In this document: piece by piece, positions 14,982 through 23,827 of the stretch
Layout: each line of letters opens with the position of its first letter
Numbering within the stretch: the first letter of the stretch is position 1
Source of the DNA: Chloroflexota bacterium
GTDB lineage: Bacteria > Chloroflexota > Anaerolineae > Anaerolineales > Anaerolineaceae
Assembly: GCA_023434145.1 (NCBI GenBank)
Contig: JAEYTI010000358.1
Coordinates: 1 to 39,544 of the forward strand
Reading direction: 5' to 3'
DNA: 39,544 nt
Made by a program: the position numbers and the translations under genes
The notes under the pieces: model-generated
Databases searched by the model: none
Told to the model about the DNA's origin: nothing
The model's input: the letters and a program-made list of their open reading frames with translations, nothing else

Positions 14982-15923
14982 TTAATTCCAGGGAATGTCG
15001 GTGGGGCGGGTGGGGGCGTTGAGCCAGCCCAGCCAGCCGCCAGAGAGGCGTTTTTGCGGCGCCGTGCGTTCGAAGCCGATCAGTGTAAGGCTGAAGATGA
15101 GCATGATCGCGCCGATCCACTGGGCAGTTGAAAGCTGCTCGCCCAGCCATGCTTGCGCCAGGAAGACGGTGACGATCAGCTCTGCCAGCCCAAGCAGGGC
15201 TGTCTGCAAGCCGCCCAGGTTTTTGATGCCCATAAACAGCGCCAGCCGCGAGAAAAAGGTGATCAGTGCCATGGCGATCACGGGCCACCAGGCGATGTTT
15301 AGCGCAGGAAGGGTCGAGCCTGTTACCAGGAAGGCCAGGTTCACCGTCACGGCCATTGCCAGCAGCGTGTAGAGTGTGACGGTTTGCGCGGGAGCCTCAT
15401 AGAGGATGCGCTGATTGATCAGCATGTGCAGGGCGTACATCACGGCTGAGCCCAGCATCATTAACGCCCCCAGCATATCAACCTTATTGCTGCCTGGCAC
15501 CATCAGCAGCAGGACTGCTGGCAGGGTCAGCGCAAGGCGGAAGATGGTCAGCCGGGTAATGGTTTGCCGGTCGAGGATCAGCCACAGCGCCAGAAACAGG
15601 GGATAGAACGAGTAGAGCATATGCGCTATGCCCGCATCTAACCGGCTTAGCGCCGTGTAATACAGCACCGAACCCAGCCCATTGATTACCCCGGCCAGCA
15701 GGCAGCCGACCAGCCCTACCGGGTAGATGTAGAAGAACGACCGCATGCGCAGCAGCATGAGGATCAGCATGAACAGGGCAGCAAGGGTGGTACGGATGGA
15801 AATCACCGCCATCGGCGAGAAGCCGGTCGTCATCGCCAGCTTGCCGAAGATAGGCGCCATCCCCAAAAACACTGCCGAGGAAAGCGCCGCGATGATCCCC
15901 TGTTGCTGCCTTGCGAATTTCAT
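14982..15923 (-). CDS. EamA-family (DMT superfamily) transporter
   Basis: The 313-residue protein is almost wholly hydrophobic with about ten transmembrane helices arranged as two EamA repeats. The first runs from IIAALSSAVFLGMAPIFGKLAM, the second from MLGALMMLGSAVMYALHMLI to LSTAQWIGAIMLIFSLTLIGF. Such proteins export or import small metabolites; RhtA, a threonine/homoserine exporter, belongs to this superfamily. The substrate here is unknown. The gene lies 156 bp downstream of a threonine-synthase-like gene on the same strand, but a hairpin stands between them. GAGGGG lies just before the ATG. Confidence 0.9.
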   Translation of the reverse strand: MKFARQQQGIIAALSSAVFLGMAPIFGKLAMTTGFSPMAVISIRTTLAALFMLILMLLRMRSFFYIYPVGLVGCLLAGVINGLGSVLYYTALSRLDAGIAHMLYSFYPLFLALWLILDRQTITRLTIFRLALTLPAVLLLMVPGSNKVDMLGALMMLGSAVMYALHMLINQRILYEAPAQTVTLYTLLAMAVTVNLAFLVTGSTLPALNIAWWPVIAMALITFFSRLALFMGIKNLGGLQTALLGLAELIVTVFLAQAWLGEQLSTAQWIGAIMLIFSLTLIGFERTAPQKRLSGGWLGWLNAPTRPTDIPWN

Positions 15924-16027
15924 TCACCCCTCAATTCTTTGCTTCTTCTTGGCTGATGGTGCGTTTTTTTCTCTATGCCAACGAAGTTGACCAATCAAAT
16001 CTCCACATGAACAGGCAGCATTTCGCA

Positions 16028-16070
16028 TTTTTCAAACCGGTGGGTCGTGTTCCCCCACCGGTTTGAAAAA
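16028..16070. terminator. 17-bp hairpin ending the sensor operon, without U-tract
   Basis: Perfect arms TTTTTCAAACCGGTGGG (16028-16044) and its complement (16054-16070) enclose a 9-nt loop, starting nine bases beyond the stop of the PLP enzyme gene. In the minus-strand RNA the U run precedes the stem and A follows it, so this is not a textbook intrinsic terminator. It may need Rho or protect the mRNA 3' end. Confidence 0.6.
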
Positions 16071-16078
16071 CTATTTCG

Positions 16079-17770
16079 TTAGCGCAGCAGCGCGCGGATT
16101 TCGTCTGCGAGTTCGTCGCTCATGAAGTCGCCTTTCTGCATTAGCTTTTGGATATGGCCGTTCAATCGTCCTTGTTCCGCTGCGGTCAGCTCTTTAGCGG
16201 TGACCACGATCACCGGGATGTCCTTGGTGTTCGGGTTCGCTTGCAGCCGCTCGAGTACAGAGAAGCCGTCCATCTCTGGCATCATCAGGTCGAGGATGAT
16301 GAGGTTGGGATGCTCGGTATTCGCTAGTTCGATCGCCTCGCGCCCATTGGTTGCCTCGGAGATTTTGTAATCACCCTGCGACTGCAAAATGCGGCGCACC
16401 AAACGGCGCACATCGGGATTATCGTCCACAATGGCGATGCGTGGGAAGCGGTCGATTGCCACCTTGCTCAGCGCGGCGAGCAGGCCTTCTTCCACGGCCT
16501 CGTCCATTGCCATGGTCTGGTTGGGCAGAACAATGTCTTTTGACCAGCCCTCGCCAAGAATGCTCTTTTCGGGTGGCATGGTGTGCCCGGTGCAGTTGAC
16601 GACAATCGTCTCGTGCGGCTTGATCACGCCCGCGCGAACCAGCTTTACCAGCCCGGCAAAAGCCACTGCCGCGGCGGGCTCCACCGATAGGCCTTCCATC
16701 TTTGCTACCAGGTGCATCGCACGGTAGGCTTCTTCGTCTGTGACCGATTCGAAGGTGCCGCCAGCGGCATCCAAGATCTTGCGACGCAGCACGGTGTACG
16801 TGCGCCCGGGGTCGCCGGTTGCCAGCGTTGCGATCAGCGTGTGCGGTGATTGTACCGGCACAGCAACGTCTTTGTTCTGCTTCCAGGCATGCACCATCGG
16901 CGCGCAGCCCTCGGCCTGGATGGGGGCAATCTTGGGCATACTCTGCGTCAGGCCCATTGTTTGCAGTTCCTGAAAGCCCTTGATGACGCCCAGCGGGCCC
17001 ATTCCGCCGCTCACCGACTGGATGTACCAGTCGGGGGCGCGCCAGGGTGTGGCCTTGCCACCGTTGAGCGGGGGCTGCGGCCCGAGCATCTGCCCGAGTT
17101 GTTCGGCGATCTCGAATGAGAGGGTCTTCATTGCCTCAATGCAGGTGATCGAGCGCGCCCCCAGGTCGAGCGGGATACCCTTTTGGCTGGCAAATCGTGC
17201 TGCCACCTGCTTGGCCTGGTCGTAACTGCCGGTGATCTTGATCACCTGCGTGCCGTAGAGCGCCACTTCACGCATTTTTGAAGCGGGCACAAGACTGGTA
17301 AGGAAGGCCCACAGCTTAACGCTGGCGCGGGCGGCATAAGCCGAGTAGGCGATCGCCACATTACCCGTAGAGGCGATGATGAATTCCGCGATTCCTGCTT
17401 CTTTAAGTGACGCGATCGATACGGCGGCTTGCCGGTCTTTGAAGGAGGCGGTGGGGCCCTGGCGTTCGTCTTTGATGAAGATGTTCGGGCAGCCCAGCAT
17501 CATCCCCAGGTTGTTGCCACGGATAAGGGGGGTGCCGCCTTCGCCCATTGCCAAATCGGGGTTGGGGTTGAAGACGGGCAGCAGTTCGCGGTAGCGCCAC
17601 AGATCGAAGGGGCGCTCCTTTATGAGGTCGAGCAGCGTATCTGCCAGGGTCGCATAGTCATAACGGGCCTCGCGCCAAAAGCTTCCGCAATTGGGGCAGG
17701 CTGCAGCGGCTGGATCAAATGGTGATTTGTTTCCACAATCGGTACATTCAACAATAAAATGAGAGGTCAT
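16079..17770 (-). CDS. Threonine synthase-like PLP enzyme fused to a C-terminal receiver domain
   Basis: The 563-residue protein joins two domains rarely seen together. Residues 1-430 are a fold-type II PLP enzyme resembling threonine synthase (ThrC), which makes threonine from O-phosphohomoserine. It has an N-terminal zinc ribbon (C9, C12, C25, C28), GEGGTPLI, the PLP lysine K111 in GPTASFKDRQ, STGNVAIAYSAYAARA, a GGMGPLG phosphate loop and a C-terminal VVNCTGH. Residues 443-563 are a full receiver: D449/D450, phospho-acceptor D494 in LDLMMPEMDG, T524 and K546. The join is in frame with no stop or low-complexity scar. The ATG overlaps the stop of the hybrid kinase gene (ATGA). Phosphorylation may therefore tune catalysis or location, but substrate specificity is inferred only from similarity. 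Confidence 0.92.
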   Translation of the reverse strand: MTSHFIVECTDCGNKSPFDPAAAACPNCGSFWREARYDYATLADTLLDLIKERPFDLWRYRELLPVFNPNPDLAMGEGGTPLIRGNNLGMMLGCPNIFIKDERQGPTASFKDRQAAVSIASLKEAGIAEFIIASTGNVAIAYSAYAARASVKLWAFLTSLVPASKMREVALYGTQVIKITGSYDQAKQVAARFASQKGIPLDLGARSITCIEAMKTLSFEIAEQLGQMLGPQPPLNGGKATPWRAPDWYIQSVSGGMGPLGVIKGFQELQTMGLTQSMPKIAPIQAEGCAPMVHAWKQNKDVAVPVQSPHTLIATLATGDPGRTYTVLRRKILDAAGGTFESVTDEEAYRAMHLVAKMEGLSVEPAAAVAFAGLVKLVRAGVIKPHETIVVNCTGHTMPPEKSILGEGWSKDIVLPNQTMAMDEAVEEGLLAALSKVAIDRFPRIAIVDDNPDVRRLVRRILQSQGDYKISEATNGREAIELANTEHPNLIILDLMMPEMDGFSVLERLQANPNTKDIPVIVVTAKELTAAEQGRLNGHIQKLMQKGDFMSDELADEIRALLR

Positions 17771-20700
17771 TGTCTCGGTTTGTCTTCTTTCCTGTCAGGA
17801 TGGAATTTTCGCAGCGCCTCTTCGAGCAGGACGAGGAGCTCTTTTTCACGCAGGTACCCCTTGGAGAGCACGTTTTCACCAAACGCCGTGAGCTGCTGGT
17901 GCTGCTCTGGCGTGAGGTCTGCGCCGGTGAGGATGATGACGGGGATATGGCGCAGCAGGGGGTTGGCGCGCAGGTTTTCGACCACGTTGAAGCCATTCAT
18001 ATCTGGCATGAACAAGTCGAGGATGATCGTATCCGGGCGATTGGCCTGGATGGCGTCCCAGCCTTCTTTGCCGCCCTGTGCGGTCATCACGTGCAGGCTC
18101 TTATCGTCTTCCAGCATCTTCTGCACCAGACGCAAGTCCTCCGGGTCGTCATCGATTACCAGGATTTCGTGCATCTGCCCATCGCGGTTCAGGCGGCTGA
18201 TGGCGTTGATCAGGTCTTCCTGGAGGAATGGTTTCACCAGGTAATCAGAGGCGCCCAAAGAGAAGCCCTGCTCCTGGTTTTCGAGGATGCTGCATATAAT
18301 GATTGGCACATCGCGGCCTTCGGGCGTGCTTTTCAGGTCGCGCAGCACCGACCAGCCGTCCTTCTCGGGCATCATAATATCGAGCGTGATGGCAAACGGC
18401 TTCACCTCGCGGATCTTCTCTAGCGCATGCTTGGGGTTCGTCAGCGCCACAACCTGGTAGCCATGGGGCTTGAGATAGCGCTCGTACAAGCTGATCACAC
18501 GCGGATCATCATCGATTGCCAGAACTACATTGCTGATATCGTCGATAGGCGTTTCTTCTACAGGTTCCGGTTCCGGCTTGTTGTAGGGCAGGGTAAAGAA
18601 GAAGGTGCTGCCCACGCCTACTTCGCTTCGCAGCAAGCCAATGCGACCGCCATGCATTTCGATCAGCGAGCGGCAGATGGAAAGGCCCAGGCCTGTGCCG
18701 CCGGTCTTGCGCGTCGGCGAGTCGTCCACCTGCGAGAAGGGTAGGAACAGCTTGTTCTGATCATTTTGGGCAATACCAGGCCCCGAGTCAGTAACAGAGA
18801 TCATCACTTCGGGCTTGCCGGTGGGGCTGGTGACTGCCTTTGCCTCGACGGTAATCGCGCCTTCGTCGGTGAACTTGGCGGCATTCGATAGGAGGTTGAT
18901 CAACACCTGCCGTATACGGGTGTTATCGGCTCGCGCCGGCGGCAGGTCTTCAGGGACGATCGTATGCAGCGTGATCGGCTTGTCTTTCACCAATCCCACC
19001 GCGGTAGACATGGCAACGTTGATCATATCGGCCATGTTGACATCGGTGATCGCCAGTTCCATCTTGCCCGCCTCGATCTTCGAGAGGTCAAGGATGTTAT
19101 TGATCAGCGCCAGCAGGTGCTGGCCCGAGTTATAGATGGCCGAAAGGTCTTGCTTCTGTGTGTCGTTGATTGGGCCGTCGATGCCCTTGAGGATGACGCG
19201 CGAGAAGCCAATGATGGAATTGAGCGGGGTGCGCAGCTCGTGGCTCATGTTCGCCAGGAACTGGCTCTTCACCCGGTCGATTTCCTTCATGTCCGAGATC
19301 GCTTTCTGCGAGAGCTCGTATGCGCGCGCGTTCTCGATGGCGATGGCGATCTGGTCGGCCAGAATTTGCAGTACGGTTACATCATCCTGGTCGAAGGCGT
19401 TGATCTGCTTAGACTGCAGATCCAGCGCGCCGATGACGGTTGGGCCAAGCTTTAGCGGGATACCCATTTCCGCGCGGGTTTCGGGCAGCAGCGGGTTGGG
19501 GTAGTAGACCGGGCTGTTCAGCGCGTCGTTGAGGATGAACGGATCGCCAGAGGCGGCAACCGTACCCACAACGGAGCGCGACCCGACCGCCAGTTTGTGC
19601 GCGCGCGCTTTCATCTCTGCGCCCGCCGCGCCGGTCGACTCGCGGATGGCTGCATACGTGCCGCTGTCGTCCAGCAGGAAGATTGAGGCGTGGTAGAGCT
19701 CGAAGCGCTCGCAAAGCATGTTGACGATGCGGTTGAGCAGCAGGTCGAGCGAGAGGGTGCTGGCGGTGTCGCGGGCGATCTCGGAAGCGGTCTGCAGTTC
19801 CATCGCGCGCCGCTGAGCCTGACCGAGCAAGCGCTGCTTTTCCATTGCCACTGCGATACCGTTACCAACGATGCGCAGCAGGCGGGTATCGTCCTGGTTG
19901 AACTCGGTGGGGAAGCGCGATGAGGCAGTCAGCACGCCGATCAGGCGACCGCTGGTGCGCAGCGGAACGAGACAGGCCGCGGACATGCGAAGTTGTTCCA
20001 GCGTCTTGCGCGAAGTGGGGTCGATATCGCCCTGGGAGATATCCTTGACCATGAAGGGCTCGTCGGTTAGCGCGCGGATCAGCGGCAGCGACGAAATGGG
20101 CATATGCTGGCCCATCGCCTGGTATTCGCCCTTTACGTCGAACACGCCAACCAGCTCCAGGTCCACCAGATCGCCGTTGGGGTCGCTTTCGATCAGCATC
20201 AGCGAAGCGCGGTCCGCGCCTTCAGGCAGGATCGAGTCGACCACCAGCGCAAGCATTTCCTGCGGTTCAGAAGCCTGGGCAATGCGGTTGGAGGTGTTGT
20301 AGAGCAGTTCGGTCTCTTTCAGCGATTCCTGAGTTTGCAGGAACAAGCGCTGGTTTTCTACCGCGATTGCCATCTGGTCTACCAGCGGCGGGTACGTGCG
20401 CGTCTCGCGGCCCGAGAAGTGGTGGCGTGCTTCGGCTTGCAGCAGCAGCACACCCGTCTGGCGTTTACCGCTCCACAGCGGCAGGATCGCCAGCCCGCGG
20501 ATGTTCTGGTGCAGCAGGGTATCCTGAATATCATTATCGATCTGCGCTTCCAGAATGTCATCGTAGAAAACGGGCGTGGAGGTCTGGAAGAAGCGCTCGT
20601 ACTTGGTGCGCAGGTATTCGGTGCCTACCGGCGGGGGCGGGGTGCCGCGACCGCTGTACCAGTTTGCGCCCACCTTAATCTGCTGGATCTTCATGTAGCT

Positions 20701-23055
20701 ATCGAACTCGAACAGCAGCATAACCGCGCGGTTGATTTCAGAAGAGCGCACGCCCGAGAGGATGGCGGCAACCATTTCCTGCATGTCGTTTGCGGCAGCC
20801 AGCTTGTTGGATGCTTTGTACAGGCCTTCGGTCTCGTCCAGTGTCACCTGTAGCTGATCTAACAGGCTTTCGCGGACAAAGGTGTTGCCGATCGCGTCCG
20901 CTGCCACGCGCAGGGCGTTGATCTCTTCGCTCTGCCAGGTACGCTCAGAGCCAAGCTGATCGAACGCGATGAAGCCCGGTGTCGTTTGCGCCCCCGGGAT
21001 ACCCAGCAGCAGGGTTGTGCGGATGTGCTGATTGTTAAGAAATTCGGATTCTGGCGTGTCTTCCTTTGCCGCATGGGTAACAACCCAGCCCTTTTCGCGC
21101 AGCTCGCGCTGCCAATTGGGGAACGCCCCTGCGGGGATGTGCATGATGCGGGTTTTGTCGAACAGGTAGGCGACTGCCGGGTCCACCCATTCCGCCATCG
21201 AGTTCCACGAGAGGCCGCGCTCGTCTTCTAGCAGGCGGGCGAAGAAAATTCGGCTGCAGCGCGCGGCCTGCGAAAGCTGCTTGAGCACATCGGGCATCGA
21301 TTTGGTGCCAAACTCTGTCAGGATGGCAGCAGCGCGGGCCACATTCGCCTGGTATCGCTCCCGGTTTTCAATCGCTTCCAGCGCATTCTGCATCTGCATG
21401 AACAGGTCGGCGTTTTCAAGGGCGGTGGTAGCCTGAGCAGCCGCGGTGGAAAGCAGTTCCAGGTGCTGGCTGTCGTAGGCATCGCCTTTGATATAGTCCT
21501 GCACAACCAGCGCGCCGACGGAACGATTGCCAGCAATCATAGGGATCGCCAGCAGGGAAGCTGGCATCCGCAGCGGCAGATCAATCTCGCGGCGGGTCAG
21601 CTCATTCTGGCAGTCGCGCGTGATCAGCAGCGGTGTGCGGCTGCGAATGACAAACTCCGCGATGCCCGAGCTCATGATCTGGTCGGGCATTTCTACCGCC
21701 TTGCCATCCTTGCGGTAAACCGGGTACGAAAGCGTACCAGAATTTGCCGCATAGGTGCAGATATACATGTTCTGATTGTCGAGGATTTCGCCAACCATGC
21801 TCGCCAGCAGATCAAAGATCTCGGCGCGGGTTGCCAGGCGGCTCAACTGCTGCCCAACCTGGTTCAGCGCGGCAAGGTCTTTGTTGCGGCGGAGGATGGT
21901 CTGTTCGGCGCGGATTCTTTCCGAAAGCTCCTGCTGCACCGAGAGGTACAGTTGAGCATTATCCAGCGCCAGAGCAAGCTGTGCGGCAACTTCTTCCACC
22001 AAAATCTGGTCGTCCTGGCTCCAGTGGCGGTCTTCGGTATCATCGACGACTTCCAGCAGCAAGTCTCCGACCCCCTGCATTTTAATCGGCAGGGCAATAG
22101 CGGCAGGGTTCTGCCCTTCCGCATCGGCCAGCTTCAACTCGTTGTCGTTCAGGCTGACAGTGCCAGTGGGAGTCCAGATACCATGCGATGTCCCCAGGCT
22201 GCCGCGTTCAACCGCAAAACCAGCCGCGGGAGAATGCGCAGGCGATGAAACCTGTGGAATCGTGGACGCCGGCAAATTTGAGGTTTGGGCTGCGGGGGCT
22301 TCTGGCGCTTTGGGCAGCGATGGTTTTGCGTCGCGCTCGCCGCTGTACGCTATGGCGGCGCTGTGACCATTGCCCCCGGCCAATTGTTGTAGTTTCGCGG
22401 GTGCGCTTCCCTGTCCGCTCTCTAGCACCCGCTGGGCAAACCCCCGCCAGCCGCGGATGGCGCCACCCTCTTCAACTCTGGAAAGAATGTGAATCCTGGC
22501 GGCCATGCACGCCCCGGCGTACGGCTCGAACGACACATTGAGTTCTACCGGAAACTGCGACTGGAGCAAGGCCGATTCCACTGCAGACCGCGAATCGGGG
22601 TGCAGCGCGTAGTTAAGAAACGATTTGCCGGGGAATCCGTGCGGATTCATTCGCAGCGCATCGCTCACTTCCAACCCTACGGAAACGTAGTTCAGGCTCT
22701 CGTCGATTTCCCACGTCCAGCCGGTGAGGATGGCGGTGGCGTTGACAGATGAAGGCACAGCCCCGGGCAGGTCAAGGGGCGGCTCCGCTGGTGATTGTTC
22801 CACCGCACCCGCTTCCACTGCCGTTGTTGGTTCAGCCCCATCAGCCGGAAGATCCGGTTCTTCTTGAGCAGCCGGTTCCTCCTGAGGAACAGAAAGCTCC
22901 TCAGGTACTCCCTGTTCCTCAGGAGCCTGGTTTGCCGTGGCCCCCAGCTCCGTCAGGTTTGGCGTGCCTGGTTCCTGCTCGATAGGGCTGGTTTGGTCAT
23001 CGGCCAGGTTAGAGAAGAGCGAATCAAGTCGGCTGCGAAGACGTTTCTTTGACAT
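17767..23055 (-). CDS. Soluble multi-GAF hybrid histidine kinase with two receiver domains
   Basis: The 1762-residue protein has no TM helix. It starts with an acidic Pro/Glu-rich segment (about 25-100) and a PAS-like domain (about 108-212). A Pro/Ala-rich linker and a half-GAF (about 283-370) follow, then five GAF domains (about 395-550, 570-730, 745-905, 915-1078, 1085-1245). HisKA has H1272 in ANMSHELRTPLN. The HATPase has N-box INLLSNAAKFTDEG, DSGPGIA and GGTGLGLS. Receivers follow at about 1509-1622 (D1559) and 1631-1750 (D1680). This is the only protein of the operon with a kinase domain and thus the probable phosphoryl donor for the two stand-alone receivers and the enzyme-fused receiver. 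Its start overlaps the ParA-like gene by 32 bp. Confidence 0.95.
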   Translation of the reverse strand: MSKKRLRSRLDSLFSNLADDQTSPIEQEPGTPNLTELGATANQAPEEQGVPEELSVPQEEPAAQEEPDLPADGAEPTTAVEAGAVEQSPAEPPLDLPGAVPSSVNATAILTGWTWEIDESLNYVSVGLEVSDALRMNPHGFPGKSFLNYALHPDSRSAVESALLQSQFPVELNVSFEPYAGACMAARIHILSRVEEGGAIRGWRGFAQRVLESGQGSAPAKLQQLAGGNGHSAAIAYSGERDAKPSLPKAPEAPAAQTSNLPASTIPQVSSPAHSPAAGFAVERGSLGTSHGIWTPTGTVSLNDNELKLADAEGQNPAAIALPIKMQGVGDLLLEVVDDTEDRHWSQDDQILVEEVAAQLALALDNAQLYLSVQQELSERIRAEQTILRRNKDLAALNQVGQQLSRLATRAEIFDLLASMVGEILDNQNMYICTYAANSGTLSYPVYRKDGKAVEMPDQIMSSGIAEFVIRSRTPLLITRDCQNELTRREIDLPLRMPASLLAIPMIAGNRSVGALVVQDYIKGDAYDSQHLELLSTAAAQATTALENADLFMQMQNALEAIENRERYQANVARAAAILTEFGTKSMPDVLKQLSQAARCSRIFFARLLEDERGLSWNSMAEWVDPAVAYLFDKTRIMHIPAGAFPNWQRELREKGWVVTHAAKEDTPESEFLNNQHIRTTLLLGIPGAQTTPGFIAFDQLGSERTWQSEEINALRVAADAIGNTFVRESLLDQLQVTLDETEGLYKASNKLAAANDMQEMVAAILSGVRSSEINRAVMLLFEFDSYMKIQQIKVGANWYSGRGTPPPPVGTEYLRTKYERFFQTSTPVFYDDILEAQIDNDIQDTLLHQNIRGLAILPLWSGKRQTGVLLLQAEARHHFSGRETRTYPPLVDQMAIAVENQRLFLQTQESLKETELLYNTSNRIAQASEPQEMLALVVDSILPEGADRASLMLIESDPNGDLVDLELVGVFDVKGEYQAMGQHMPISSLPLIRALTDEPFMVKDISQGDIDPTSRKTLEQLRMSAACLVPLRTSGRLIGVLTASSRFPTEFNQDDTRLLRIVGNGIAVAMEKQRLLGQAQRRAMELQTASEIARDTASTLSLDLLLNRIVNMLCERFELYHASIFLLDDSGTYAAIRESTGAAGAEMKARAHKLAVGSRSVVGTVAASGDPFILNDALNSPVYYPNPLLPETRAEMGIPLKLGPTVIGALDLQSKQINAFDQDDVTVLQILADQIAIAIENARAYELSQKAISDMKEIDRVKSQFLANMSHELRTPLNSIIGFSRVILKGIDGPINDTQKQDLSAIYNSGQHLLALINNILDLSKIEAGKMELAITDVNMADMINVAMSTAVGLVKDKPITLHTIVPEDLPPARADNTRIRQVLINLLSNAAKFTDEGAITVEAKAVTSPTGKPEVMISVTDSGPGIAQNDQNKLFLPFSQVDDSPTRKTGGTGLGLSICRSLIEMHGGRIGLLRSEVGVGSTFFFTLPYNKPEPEPVEETPIDDISNVVLAIDDDPRVISLYERYLKPHGYQVVALTNPKHALEKIREVKPFAITLDIMMPEKDGWSVLRDLKSTPEGRDVPIIICSILENQEQGFSLGASDYLVKPFLQEDLINAISRLNRDGQMHEILVIDDDPEDLRLVQKMLEDDKSLHVMTAQGGKEGWDAIQANRPDTIILDLFMPDMNGFNVVENLRANPLLRHIPVIILTGADLTPEQHQQLTAFGENVLSKGYLREKELLVLLEEALRKFHPDRKEDKPRQ

Positions 23056-23806
23056 ACGTTAATATCTCCTGGGCCAGGGCGCGATATTGTAGCGCAGCGC
23101 GGCTTTTGGGTGCATGATAAAGGATCGGTAGACCAGCAATGGGGCTTTCGCGCAGCTTGGTATCGGTTTCGATGACGGTTTCGAGTACGCCATTGCCAAA
23201 GGTCGCACGGAGCTGCTCGCCCATGGTGCGGTGGATACGGTTGCGCCGGTCGAACATGGTCATCAGCAGGCGGTAGGTAAGGCGTGGATTGCCCTGCGAG
23301 CGCACCCGCCGCACCTGCCCCATCATATTGCGTAGCGCGTTGACCGAGAAGAATTCCGCCTGGGTGGGCATGATCAGCAGGTCTGAGGCCATCAGTCCAT
23401 TGAGCGTAACAGCGCCCAAAAACGGCGGGCAGTCGAGCAGAATGTAATCATAGGGCCAGCTTTCATCGCGCAGGGCCCTCGCAAGGGTCATTTCGTAGCC
23501 CTCGCGCATTGGCAGGAAACGTTCCGCCAACCCCATTTCAGAAGAGGAGGGCAGCAAGTCCAGGCGCGGGATGCCCGTTTCGCGGATGATGGTCCGTGGT
23601 GGAACCGATTCAAGTAGCACGTTCACCACCGACCCGCTGGTCTTGGGCGTATCAGCCCCAAGCGCCAGAGAGAGGTTCGCCTGTCCATCGAGATCGACCA
23701 GCAGCACCTCTAACCCGGTTTCGACAAGCGCGGCGCCCAGCGAAATCGTCGTTGTGGTTTTTGCGACACCGCCTTTTTCATTTGCGATCGAAATGATCAT
23801 CGTCAT
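23024..23806 (-). CDS. ParA/Soj-type ATPase (orphan, no ParB)
   Basis: This 260-residue ATPase has the deviant Walker A motif NEKGGVAKTTT with the signature lysine (residues about 9-19), the VDLDGQANLS switch and YDYILLDCPPFLGAVTLNGL (Walker B). ParA ATPases dimerise on ATP, bind nucleoid DNA and move cargo such as plasmids, chromosomes or chemoreceptor arrays. No parB, parS-like repeats or replication gene is nearby, and the gene is embedded among sensor genes. A cargo-positioning role for the sensor complex (as ParC does for Vibrio chemosensory arrays) is a reasonable inference. ATG 23806 is chosen because GGAAGG lies six bases upstream; a frame 15 bp longer lacks a site. Confidence 0.92.
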   Translation of the reverse strand: MTMIISIANEKGGVAKTTTTISLGAALVETGLEVLLVDLDGQANLSLALGADTPKTSGSVVNVLLESVPPRTIIRETGIPRLDLLPSSSEMGLAERFLPMREGYEMTLARALRDESWPYDYILLDCPPFLGAVTLNGLMASDLLIMPTQAEFFSVNALRNMMGQVRRVRSQGNPRLTYRLLMTMFDRRNRIHRTMGEQLRATFGNGVLETVIETDTKLRESPIAGLPILYHAPKSRAALQYRALAQEILTYVKETSSQPT

Positions 23807-23827
23807 AGGGCACCTTCCCAAAACCGT

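Noticed and set aside
23024..23806. ParA-like gene as a mark of the replication origin or a plasmid partition locus
   Set aside because: No parB, parS-like repeats, dnaA, gidA or rep gene nearby. The gene is embedded in the sensor operon instead.
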